A DNA stretch of 64,000 bases, from positions 1-64,000 of the forward strand of contig AP026539.1 of NCBI GenBank assembly GCA_026075535.2, given 5' to 3'. The position numbers and the translations under genes were made by a program. Shown one piece after another: positions 37,120 through 47,340 of this stretch. The notes below the pieces were generated by a model. The model was not told the origin of the DNA. It did not search any database and saw nothing but the letters and a program-made list of their open reading frames with translations. Each line of letters begins with the position of its first letter. Position 1 is the stretch's first letter. The DNA comes from Tricholoma matsutake. Lineage: Eukaryota > Basidiomycota > Agaricomycetes > Agaricales > Tricholomataceae.

Positions 37120-37880
37120 GGCCATTGTTACCAGTAGAGTAGAACCTATAAAACAAAAGAAACAAGTTAGTTAGTTTATAAAAACAAAAAGCAAACAAAA
37201 AAAAACTTATGTAGGGCCCAAGCAATGCAATCTGCATCATTTGGGCCCACATTCCATGCAGTTGGCTTGTTTGTGGGTGGTGGCATCGTTACCAGTAGAT
37301 TATGACCTAGAAAACTAAAGAAACAGGTTAGTTAAATTATCAAAACAAAAAGCAAATGAAAAAAAAACTTATGTAGGGCCCAAACGATGCACATTGCATT
37401 GTTTGGGCCCGCATTCCATGAAGTCAGCTCATTTGCGGGTGGTGGCATCATTACCAGTATGCTGGTAGGGGGTTCTGGTGCTGATAGGCAGTGGTGTCAT
37501 CATTGTCATTGACTGCACACACTCACAATCCACCCTACAAGCAGAGGCTCGCAGGCATGGGGTAGGTGTGTTGGGTTGTCTCATGTCCAGCTGTCATTTC
37601 CAGTACAGTAGAACTTATAAAACAAAAGAAATGAGTGAGTTTATAAAAACAAAAAGCAAACAAAAAAAACTTATGTGTGGTCCAAACGATGCAGATCACA
37701 TTGTTTGGGCCCATGTTGGCTCATTTGTGGGTGGTGGTGTTGTTACCAGTAGATTATAACATAGAAAACTAAAGAAACAGATTAGTTAGTTTATAAAAAC
37801 AAAAAGCAAATGAAAAAAACTTATGTAGGGCCCAACCAGCGCAGCAGGTTGCATCGTTTGGGCCGTGTTCTGTCCAGTCG
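37120..37880 (+). repeat. Tandem units with GGGCCC hairpins
   Basis: Four hairpins of the type GGGCCCAAACGATGCA..TTTGGGCCC (about 37216, 37376, 37679 and 37827) alternate with AAAACAAAAAGCAAA tracts and GTTACCAGTAGA words. The larger repeat, starting GGTTCTGGTGCTG, is present twice (about 37003 and 37470). Confidence 0.7.
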
Positions 37881-38091
37881 GCTCATTTGAAGGTGGTGGT
37901 GATGGTGGAGTGGGCATGGGAATGGTGGTGGCGGGTGTCCACACAGTGGTGGTGGTGGTAGAACAGAGAGGAGGGAGGCAGCGGCGTTGTCAAGAGTGGT
38001 GGTGATGGTTGATGAGCTGGCAGTGTTGATGATGTGGCTGTGTGCTTTGTCATGATGGTACCTAGAGCAGTTAGTGGACACACTTTGTAAA

Positions 38092-38166
38092 TCTATGTGG
38101 TGTAGTGGTTATATTGGCTGTGCTGAAATGTTGTTGTCTAATGCCTAGGGTTCAATTCTGCCTTGT
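38092..38166 (+). ncRNA. tRNA-like (Pol III A/B box) sequence, right end
   Basis: TGGTGTAGTGGTTATATTGG (A-box type, 38098-38117) and GGGTTCAATTCTG (B box, 38148-38160), followed by CTTTTGTTTT. It points outward to the right end of the TIR element, mirroring 35490-35569, but derives from a different tRNA-like sequence. Confidence 0.5.
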
Positions 38167-38740
38167 GTCTTTTGTTTTATTACTTAGTATTAAGGACTCC
38201 TGGTTCAATCCTACTGGATTCCTAGTCCATCCTCCTGGATTCCTCATAGTCCAAGTCCTGGGGAATTCCTGGAATGGTACCAGGAAGAGCCCAATTTACC
38301 AGGATTATACCAGGAATCCTACTGGAAGAGAAACTGCCAGGAATAAACCATTTGGTGGACAATGGCTGAAGCAGGGACTACCAGGAAGACCAGGATTCCT
38401 CCAGGAATACATGGGGCAGTGTAAAGAGCTCAAAACCTTCCAGAGATCAAGTTGGTGAGCAGGGATACTGTCGAATACTGAACTATTTTTGGTTTTGATT
38501 GATTCCTTGAGCATGCCTATGGACTCTGCTCTTGCAATTTTGACAGGAAACATATTGTTGACAGAATCACCAAGTATGAAACAATTGAGCTCAAGGACTT
38601 CTTGTGCTTCTGAGTATGGGCTTGGGCATGTCACTGCTGAAATATAACAAATAAGCGACTCAGATGTACTGGTAGGTGGAGGTTGCACTACAATATGGAT
38701 GTGCTCATCCTCCAGCCCGTCCAAAAAGACTTTCAACAAC

Positions 38741-39124
38741 TTTGTTCCTGATAATAGTTGTGGTTTTGTGTGTGAATCTGTATTGACAGTGCAAGTCGCA
38801 TACTGGTCTCAGCCACATTATGTTTACATGGGCTGGACAAAGTTTGGCAGGTGCTGCCAGTACCCATGACCTGGTCACAGAAAACACCAGTCACATGACT
38901 GGTGAACAGTTGGAGAGGTGGACAGTGGGTCAGGCAAAGAAGGCACATGCATCACATGACTGGTGAACAATTGGAGAAGGGGGGGTTAGGTACAGTAGCA
39001 CAGCACTGGTGGAATGACGATGTGAAGTTTAAAAATAGAAAGAAGCAAAAAGATTGTTATTCTATTTTTGGAATTTATTTTGACAGGGCACTGCCACCTG
39101 GCACCACCTAGGTGGTGCCAGAGA
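38741..39124. other. Stretch without a gene; short direct repeat
   Basis: CATGACTGGTGAACAGTTGG (about 38894) recurs as CATGACTGGTGAACAATTGG (about 38955). No gene seen. Confidence 0.55.
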
Positions 39125-39967
39125 CACTACTAATAGGATGGGATGCATTGTCCAGTTTGTCTTGGAGGTTCTGGGTGCCCAAGTAAATTTACTGCAGGAT
39201 GGGATGCATTGTCCAGTTCGTCTTGGAGGTTGTGGGTGCCCAAGTAAATTTGCTGCAGGATGGGATGCATTGTCCAGTTCCTAATTGAGGTTGCAGAGGA
39301 AGGAGTAATTTGGATCAGATACATTGTGCATTGTCCAGTTCCTCATGGAGGTTGTGGACGCCACAGTAAGTTTGCTGTGGTATGGGATGTGTTGCCCAGT
39401 TCCTCATGGAGGTTGTGGATGCCCAAGTCAATTTGCTGCGGTATGGGATGCATTGTCCAGTTCCTCATTGAGGGTGCAGAGGAAGGAGTAATTTGCAGCC
39501 GGTACATTGTGCATTGTGCAGTGCCTCATGCAGGCTGCAGCGGACGGAGTAATTTGCAACAGGTACATTCTGCATTGTGCAGTTCCTCATGGAGGTTGTG
39601 GACACCCAAGTAAATTTGCTGCGGTTTAGGATGCATTGTCCAGTTCCTCATTGAGGTTGCAGAGAAAGCAGTCATTTGCAGCAGGTAGGTTGTGAATTGT
39701 CCAGTTGCTCATGGAGGTTGCGGATGCCCAAGTCAATTTGCTGCAGTATTGGATGTGTTGTCCCGCTCCTCATTGAGGTTGCACAGGAAGGAGTAATTTG
39801 CAGCAGGTACATTATGCATTGTGCAGTTCCTCATTGAAGGTGCAGATGCCCAAGTAAATTTGCTGCGGTATAGGATGCATTGTCCAGTTCCTCATTGAAG
39901 TTGGCGATGCCCAATTAAATTTGCTACAGTAGGTGCGTTGTACAGTTCCTCATGGAGGTTGTGGACA
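39125..39967 (-). repeat. 61-base minisatellite, orientation A
   Basis: About 13 units of 61 bases with ATTGTCCAGTTCCTCATGG, AGGTTGTGGATGCCCAAG and AATTTGCTGCGG. The reverse complement matches the family at 39970-40085 and 41145-43105. Long ORFs here and in the next arrays result from the repeat. Confidence 0.9.
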
Positions 39968-39969
39968 CC

Positions 39970-40085
39970 TGTCCACAACTTCATTGAAGAACCGGACCAT
40001 GCATACTATACCCCCTGCACATTTACTTGGGTGTCCACAAGTTCAATGAAGAACTGGACATACATACTGCACCCAGTGCACTGTG
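39970..40085 (+). repeat. 61-base minisatellite, orientation B, short block
   Basis: Two units (TGTCCACAACTTCATTGAAG, AACTGGACATACATACTGCA) in the opposite direction to the preceding array. The junction is a palindrome at 39958-39979. Confidence 0.85.
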
Positions 40086-40184
40086 ATTACAATCAAATAC
40101 TTGCCATATATTTGTCTTCTGCTGTGTTTGTTGTAGATGTTCTGGATGCCCAAGTATTTCTGTTATACACTTAATTTGTTCTGC

Positions 40185-40905
40185 AAATTTTGTGCAGTGA
40201 TCTGCAACAATACCTGCATTGTCTACAATGTGATTGGAGTGTGTTCCAATCCTCTGAATCCAGCACCACTCCTGGGGAGTGCTGCAACAAGTGTCTTCTT
40301 GCATTTTTCTCCTCTGTGTACTTCTGACAAATTATGCAAATTCATTTGTGCTGTAGTAAATGTGCACTGATCTGAACCATTCACGGCACTGTCTATGACG
40401 TCAATGTAGCATTCCCATGCTCTGACTCCAGCCCAAGTCCTGGGGAGTGCTGCAACAAGTGTCATTTCGCATTTTTCTGTTCTATGTAGTTCTGAGACAT
40501 TCTGAAAATTCTTGATGATGCAATCCTTGTGCAGCGATCTGCAGCATTACACACTTTGTCTACAATGTCAATGGAGTGTGTTCATATCCTGTGAGTGCAG
40601 CACAAAGTCCTAGGGAGTGCTGCAACAATTGCCGTTTTGCATTTGGCATACTTCTGAGACATTCTACAAATTTGTTTGTGCTGTAATACTTCTGCAGTGA
40701 TCTGCCCTGCATCATCTATGATGTCAATGGAATGTATACACATGCTCTCACAACAGTATGAGTCCTCAGGACAATTGCTATAATACTCATGTTGCATTTC
40801 TGTGTACAGTACTCCCTAGACAATTCCTGTAATACAGCAGTACTGGAGATGGTGTGCAGTGATCCAATACATTACATGGATCATCTACAATGTCAAGTGA
40901 ATGCT
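40185..40905 (+). repeat. ~165-base satellite, about five units
   Basis: GTGCAGTGATCTGCA recurs at about 40193, 40363, 40531, 40692 and 40855, with GTCTACAATGTCAATGG and CTGGGGAGTGCTGCAACAAG in the units. A sixth, close copy is at 43105-43285. Confidence 0.85.
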
Positions 40906-41144
40906 TTCACACACTCTACCATTCTGACAGTTTCAAGCAGAAGCAAACCAGTGGAAAACATGCAAACAAGCAGAAATAGTCTTACAAACAGCCTGGTTGC
41001 TTTTCGCTATGAAAAAGGAGTCAGGTTCACCTCCAAAAGAGGCAAAACATGCAGGGCATCAAGGTGTGGGTAACCCAAGAACTATTATGGTCCAAAGGGG
41101 AATACGGGAAAGTGGGACATGGATACTGTACTCAGTGTGAATGG
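40906..41144. other. Short spacer without a gene
   Basis: Lies between the satellite and the large minisatellite block. Nothing recognised. Confidence 0.5.
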
Positions 41145-43104
41145 GTTTCTCTGTCCACAACTTCAATGAAGAACCGGCCATGCATAACGCAAACAGTGCG
41201 AATCTGTTTCTCCAGCCACAACTTTGATGAAGAACAGGACCATGCATACCAAACCCAGTGCAAATCTGTTTCTCTGTCGACAACTTCAATGAAGAACTGA
41301 ACCATGCACACCAGTGCAACCTGGTTCTGTGTACACAACTTTGATGAAGAACTGGAGATGCATACTGAACCCAGTGCAAATGTGGTTCTCTCTCCACAAC
41401 TTCAATGAAGAACTGGACATGCATACTGCACCCAGTGCAAATTTGTTTCTCTGTCCACAACTTCTAGGAAGAACTGGACATGCATATTGCACCCAGTGCA
41501 AATCTGTTTCTCTGTCCACTACTTCTAAGAAGAACTGGACCATGCACCCAGTGCAAATCTGTTTCTCTGTCCACAACTTCTAAGAAGAACTGGACAATGC
41601 ATCCAGTGAAAATCGGTTGCTCTCTCGACAACTTCTATGAAGAACTGGACATGCATACTGCACCCAGTACAAATCTGCTTGTCTCTCCACAACTTTGAGG
41701 AAGAACTGGACCATGCACCCAGTGCAAATCTGTTTCTCTGTCCACAACCTCTAAGAAGAACTGGACATGCATACTGCACCCAGGGCACATCTGTTTCTCT
41801 GTCCACAACGTCTAAGAAGAACTGGACATGCATATTGCACCCAGGGCAAATCTGCTGCTCTCTGCTCAACTTCGATGAAGAACTGGACATGCATACTGCA
41901 CGCAGTACAAATCTGCTTCTCTCTCCACAACTTCTTGGAAGAACTGGACATGCATACTGCACCCAGTGCAAATCAGTTTCTCTGTCCACAACTTCTAAGA
42001 AGAACTGGAACATGCATCCAGTGCAAATCTGCTGCTCTCTCCACAACTTCTATGAAGAACTGGAACATGCATCCAGTGCAAATCTGCTGCTCTCTCCTCA
42101 ACTTCTATGAAGAACTGGAACATGCATCCAGTTTCGCTCTCCACAACCTCTAAGAAGAACTGGAACATGCATCCAGTGCAAATCTGCTGCTCTCTCCTCA
42201 ACTTCTATGAAGAACTGGACATGCATACTGCACCCATTACAAATCTGTTTCTCTGTCCACAACTTCTAAGAAGAACTGGACATGCATATTGCACCCAGTG
42301 CAAATCTGCTGCTCTCTACTCAACTTCTATGAAGAACTGGACATGCATACTGCACCCAGTACAAATCTGTTTCTCTCTCCACAACTTCGAGGAAGAACTG
42401 GACCATGCACCCAGTGCAAATCTGTTTCTGTGTCCACAACTTCTAAGAAGAACTGGACATGCATACTGCACCCAGTACAAATCTGCTTGTCTCTCCACAA
42501 CTTCGAGGAAGAACTGGACCATGCACCCAGTGCAAATCTGTTTCTCTGTCCACAACTTCAAGAAGAACTGGACATGCATACTGCACCCAGTACAAATCTG
42601 TTTCTCTGTCCACAACTTCTAAGAAGCACTGGTCATGCATATTGCACCCAGTGCAAATGTGTTTCTCTGTCCACAACTTCTAAGAAGAACTGGAACATGC
42701 ATCCAGTGCAAATCTGCTGCTCTCTCCACAACTTCTATGAAGAACTGGACATGCATACTGCACCCAGTACAAATCTGTTTCTCTGTCCACAACTTCTAAG
42801 AAGAACTGGACATGCATACTGCACCCAGTGCAAATCTGTTTCTTTGTCCACAACTTCTAAGCAGAACTGGAACATGCATCCAGTGCCAACCTGCTGCTCT
42901 CTCCACAACTTTGAGGAAGAACTGCACCATGCATCCAGTGCCAATCTGTTGCTAACTCCACAACCTCCATGAAGAACTGGCAATGCATACTGCACTCAGT
43001 GCAAATCTGTTTCTCTGTCCACAACTTCGAGGAAGACCTGGCCCATGCATACCAGTGCAAATCTGTTTCTATGTCCACCACTTCGATGAAGAACTGGCCC
43101 ATAT
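41145..43104 (+). repeat. 61-base minisatellite, orientation B, main block
   Basis: About 32 units: GAAGAACTGGACATGCATAC, TGCACCCAGTACAAATCTG, TTTCTCTGTCCACAACTTC. Many units are 55 bases through loss of an ATACTG-like word. As 61 is not a multiple of three and no frame has a stop, overlapping ORFs arise on both strands; these are not genes. Confidence 0.95.
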
Positions 43105-43285
43105 ACACATGCTTGCACAACATTATGAGTCCTCAGGAGAATTGCTACAATACTCATGTTTCATTTCTGTGTACAGTCCTCCCCATACAATTCCTGTCAT
43201 ACAGCAGTACTGGAGATGTTGTGCAGTGATCCAATACATTACACACATCATCTACATTACAATGTCACGTGATCACACTCTACCA
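43105..43285 (+). repeat. Isolated copy of the ~165-base satellite
   Basis: Very similar to 40732-40905 (ATGAGTCCTCAGGA, TGTGTACAGT, GTGCAGTGATCCAATACATT). It closes the minisatellite block on its right side. Confidence 0.85.
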
Positions 43286-43296
43286 TTCTCTCTCAC

Positions 43297-43472
43297 AATC
43301 CCCACCACCCTACTCCCCTTCCCCCACCACCCTACTCCCCTTCCCCCACCACCCTACTCCCCTTCCCCCACCACCCTACTCCCCTTCCCCCACCACCCTA
43401 CTCCCCCTGCCTGAGTCCCCTTGTTTTCCACCCTACCCTACAATCTCAAATATATCTCCTGATAACCCTAAG
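43297..43472 (+). repeat. C-rich repeat ending in CCCTAAG, copy 1
   Basis: CCACCCTACTCCCCTTCC repeated about five times, then TTTTCCACCCTACCCTACAA and CTGATAACCCTAAG. The same composite is at 49661-49844. Confidence 0.85.
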
Positions 43473-43880
43473 CGCATTGCTTTCTCCTTCCTGGCCAACC
43501 CTCACCTACCATGCAACCTGCAACCTGCATGGAAGTAGTTCCGTGCAGGTCTTCTTCATCAGTAACGGCAAAGACGAGTTCTGTTAGGGAGTAGTCCCCA
43601 ATATGAACATGTTCTACGTCCCTGACTGGCTATCCCCAATCCTCTCGACCTTCAAGACTCCTTATATGGTGCTTAGCGTCCTCCAGCAATGCCCGTTCCT
43701 CTTGGATGTCTGCAATTTTTTTTCTCGAAGTCCTCCACGTTGTGCGGCCCTGATATCTATCTCCTTTTCGTTTACCGGAATTGCTGTGTGCTGCTATCCC
43801 TTTGTCCTCCCCTGGTGGAAGGATGGATCATTATTCAAGCGCAAATTATTGTTTCTTTAGTTCTTCGTACACAGTCGGAA

Positions 43881-43887
43881 TATAAAA
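43881..43887 (+). promoter_or_regulatory. TATA box of the 883-residue gene
   Basis: TATAAAA, 49 bases before the ATG at 43936. The matching place in the decayed duplicate (about 47239) reads GAATGTAGAACAC. Confidence 0.55.
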
Positions 43888-43935
43888 CTTTCATCGAAAA
43901 TTCACCCTTTGTCAATTATCCACACGCTATCTCCT

Positions 43936-46704
43936 ATGGCCGATCTCTTCAACAACCACCCAGTCATAACCCACAGCCTGCATGAATTCGTTGACCGTGC
44001 TTATGGCTTTCATGAAAATGATGAAACAGATGACAACTACATATGCTTTGTCCTTACCGGTGAATACGTCGATGACGATGGACATCTGAAGCAGGCCTTT
44101 GTCGATGCTATTCAGAACGTCATTGAAGTTGACCACTCTCTTTTGATCTCCCGGGACTATGACTCCCTCCTTGGCATTGCCGACAAAGTCATGGTCAACT
44201 GCCCGATCTCTGTATATGTCGTTCCACATGATACTTTTGCTCTCAAGACAAGTATTCATCTCAAGCACCCTGTTACTTATCGAGGCGTGAGTTTCTGGAG
44301 TCCAACTTATAATTGAATCTTTTATCTAACCAAGTATTTGTGCTATAGGAGGAGAAACTAGTTGACTACCACAAGATCCCAAATTTTGAGTTTGGCACAT
44401 TCGGCATGCGCCACCACTTACATATATTTTTCCCTGCACTGTGGTCGCCCGAACGTTCCCAGCGATCAAGCACCTACCATTTGACTGAATGCGAGCGAGC
44501 CTTCTGGTACGAAAATGGCTTTCGTCCCGCGATCGCGACTTTACTTGGCCAAAGCATCGCCTCGGAATGGCCAGCCAACTATTCAACAGAGCAGTTTAGA
44601 GCAAAGAAGACAAGAGGAGGCTTTGCCTGGGGTACGAAGCTCATTCCCAGCAACGTCGTTGACCACCTCGCCAACCGTATTCGCACGGAACTGGATTTGA
44701 ACCCCCTCATCGCAGATAATGACATTGCATGGGCACGCGACTTCTTCATTCTGCACACCATCCAAGGCACAAAACATAGCACTTACCATCAGGTAGATGT
44801 CGAATCTGCGGAATACTACCTTTATGATTTTGTCAGGAGTGCACAGCTCTCTTATGAAGTCCCGGAGGTTGGAGACTGGTACATCGACGTCGGTATCGAG
44901 ATCAGTAGTGATCAGGAGGAATGCCTTCAATGGACTACAGCCACCCATTACCAGGTAGTCCAGCAGGCATTGCGCATTTCGGATCAGAATGCCGAGAGGA
45001 TTTCCGATATTAATTCATCCAAATATTCAAGAGATCCTGTCAGCCATCTTACTGCCATTAGTGGCTTTTGTGCCATTCCTGGCGTCCGTGCTCAAGGGGA
45101 GTATGAGGCTGTGTACATCCAGGCATACACAACCGATAAGTCTATCGTTTACCACCCTGAAGGTAGGCACCATGCAAAATTTATCACCATCAAAGAGGCT
45201 ATGGGCGGGGATCATCCAACAAAAACTATCGAAGGCATCTACAGTATCTATGAAGAGGCACGTACTGCTAACTCTTCAAATGCACGTCTCGAGGTCCGGG
45301 TACCTTATAGATTCGCCACAGAAGTCCTAATGCAGTTTGACCCTGATACATTAAAGGACTGTCTTTGTTCGTTTACCCGTCAGGAGTGGTGGTAAGTCTT
45401 TTTTTCTTCAATGTTACCCTTTATATTGATTTATTTATTCCCATAGGTCTTTCCGCATGATGAGGCTGCTGGCGATCAGCAAAGCTCTCTCCCACCAAGC
45501 CAGTGGTGCAACCCGTAGTCGACTCATTCCTGAATCGCTCACATTGACTGCAGCGTGTGTGTGGTTGCTGAATGGATTACATGCTCGCCCTGAAGATGGA
45601 CCAGCAGCAAGACGACTCATGGATGCAGCTCTTCCGTTATCGGAGGCTGAGGGCCTGAATACCGATGTTCTCGCATATAACACGTCCAGGCAGGCAGATT
45701 GGCAGGAGGAGGAGGAGGAGGAGGAGGAGGAGGAGGGAGATGCAGATGAAGATGGAGATCCCAACAATCGCCGCCGCTCTCATGGCCGGGTTCCTTATAT
45801 ACCCTATGGCTGCATCTTTTTCCGTCGTATAATGGTCGGCGAAGTTGTTCCTCGCCTACGCATCGGTGGAACCCTCCTTACAGAACCAGCTTTTAAGTTT
45901 TGGTTTGACGGCATGACGTTGGACCAGGTCCAGGCAATGTATCAGAAGTCAGGCATTATCCCCAGGGATGCGCTTGCTGGTAAGCGCTCTACAAATAAAG
46001 GAAGGATGCCGACCTATATCAACTTCACTGGCCAGCCTGAACCAACTCTATTCGACCTACAATCTCAGGGTCATACGCTCCCCCCTCCTACGCAGGATGA
46101 TGGCTCGGATATAGACGATCGTGAGACCCCTCCTCCTGCTGATGAACATCCTACAATCGATACTTTCCTTTCCCAACTCTGGCATCAATTCATCATTGAT
46201 CTCACTGGCAAGGCGCCTAATCCACGGGGAATCACAAACCCCTCTTACCTCAAGCTTACCACGGTCGAACGCCGAGAAGGGAAAGAAGATATATACAAGA
46301 ATCTAACCCTTTCCGATGTTTTCACCCATGTCACCTACAAGAACGCTTCCACCACCGATTGGCAGAGGGCCTTCAAATGGCTCTTTCCTGAGCCTGGTTA
46401 CAAGACCACGAATGCCGTCCAGAATTACCCTAGCTCACCATATTTTGTGACATGGATGACCTTTATCGAGGACCCTAAAAATTCAACCCTCATTTCCGCA
46501 TCGCACTTAGAAATCTGGAAACGAGTGAGGAAGTGGAGCTGGATCCCAGATGCACAACAAGACAATATGTGGCCAACATCCACAGCATCAGGATTTACTT
46601 GTTGGCCCAGTTCTTCCGGGCGTGGTGGTAAGGATCGAGCTGCACCTCGCATTCTCCTGAAGCGCCATGCAGTTCCGGACTTTGCTGATGAGGGCGAGGA
46701 ATAG
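43936..46704 (+). CDS. Intact 883-residue protein of unknown function
   Basis: Three exons: 43936-44286, 44349-45391 and 45447-46704. Introns of 62 bases (GTGAGT..CTATAG) and 55 bases (GTAAGT..CCATAG) join in frame to 2,652 bases with no stop. The ATG at 43936 (MADLFNNHPVITHSL) is chosen over the upstream TTG. Residues 1-117 have YICFVLTGEYVDDDGHLKQA; exon 2 (118-464) has FGTFGMRHHLHIFFPALWSP, KKTRGGFAWGTKLIP, GDWYIDVGIEISSDQEECLQW and LEVRVPYRFATEVLM. Exon 3 has an acidic Glu run (about 552-562), VPYIPYGCIFFRRIMVGEVV and a C-terminal IWKRVRKWSWIP. AATAAA-type polyadenylation words follow at about 46780. No catalytic domain, signal peptide or membrane segment is evident. I half-recall similar multicopy agaric proteins, without a function. 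Confidence 0.85.
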
Positions 46705-46825
46705 TATCTTTGTTGTTCCATCTTAAACTGCTTCATAATCGTTTGGCGCATTCAATGTTTTTTTCTTGGATATTTAATTAATAAATAAACATTATTCAAG
46801 GATTGAGCACTCTAAGATCACTCCA

Positions 46826-47340
46826 GCATGGAAGTAGTTCCATGCAGGCCATTCCATCCCTGATCTTCGTCTTCATCATTGTCCACAAAGGCAATGGATC
46901 AGATTTCCAAGGTGTCCATTCTTCAACGACAACGAACAGCAAGTAACTGGCTTCCTCCCTCACGTCCATCACAAGTTCTATTGCGGAGTAGTCCCAAATA
47001 TGAAGGTGTTCGTGTTCTTGGCTGATGAAGTGTTACTTTTATTTATGCTAAATCAAATTCACTTTACAGTTGAATAACAACTGCTGGTATGTGGCCTCCA
47101 TGGAATGCCTATGTGGTACACCATATGAAATTCATGTTACCTACCAACAGTTGCTTGTGTTCCACAGATTTTACCTCAATTGAAGTACAAATTATTATTT
47201 GTTTCTATCTGTTCATCTACCCTCGAGCCAGTCAGAATGTAGAACACTTATCAAAATGATTATTCACATCATCTCCTATGGTTGATAGTTTCAAGAGCCT
47301 CGATTAAACTTACTGACCATGCTTAACACTTTGTCATTAC
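46826..47340 (+). pseudogene. Decayed duplicate of the 883-residue gene 5' region
   Basis: GCATGGAAGTAGTTCCATGCAG matches 43529 on, GGAGTAGTCCCAAATATGAA matches 43588 on, and TCATCTCCTATGGTTGATAG to CTGACCATGCTTA matches 43928-44005 around the start codon. The start region is damaged (GGTTGA for GGCCGA) and the copy stops where the 55-base array begins. Confidence 0.7.

Larger units (their letters stand above)
35279..38432. mobile_element. 3,154-base TIR element inside the CRN pseudogene
   Basis: Flanked by identical 8-base direct repeats AAACCTTC (35271-35278 and 38433-38440). Left end TGAACTTTACACTGCCCC; right end, reverse complement, TGAGCTCTTTACACTGCCCC, followed on both sides by a shared TCCTGGAGGAATCCT. 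Subterminal CCAGGAATCC words are frequent. Removal of the element and one repeat copy rejoins the conserved LDLWKV region in frame. No transposase is present, so it is non-autonomous. An 8-base duplication fits hAT-like elements, but the ends do not start with the usual CAGGG-type bases. A solo LTR is nested inside. Confidence 0.85.
33438..38740 (-). pseudogene. CRN-CRN-kinase gene, split by a transposon
   Basis: Minus-strand paralogue of 54653-56888. From 38740: the end of a first Crinkler domain (EDEHIHIVVQPP), then a second Crinkler domain (LELNCFILGDS.. to LDLWKV at about 38450). A 3,154-base insertion follows (35279-38432). The domain resumes at about 35278 (VSIAFDQNIQETI..HLHIIVQHPG). 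Then a GTGAGT intron, VIPVTLNHSIFGQFIDDC (about 34700) and the middle region (34638-34320). A second intron matches the position of one in the intact gene. The kinase-like end has GGWQMVVMDI, HGDIRGAN and LIDFDWAGE (33880-33608). Damage: TGA at GKA-YP (about 33606), a 17-base duplication, other frameshifts, and no 5' end. Confidence 0.85.

Noticed and set aside
37000..37900. CRISPR-like array
   Set aside because: Units are long, degenerate and contain A-rich tracts; the window is eukaryotic.
41145..43100. Long overlapping ORFs on both strands, up to 227 codons
   Set aside because: They follow from a 61/55-base minisatellite with no stops in any frame; the peptides are frame-shifted versions of each other.
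43603..43860. 85-codon ORF upstream of the 883-residue gene
   Set aside because: It ends before the TATA box of that gene, has no homologous frame in the decayed duplicate, and looks like promoter-region sequence.
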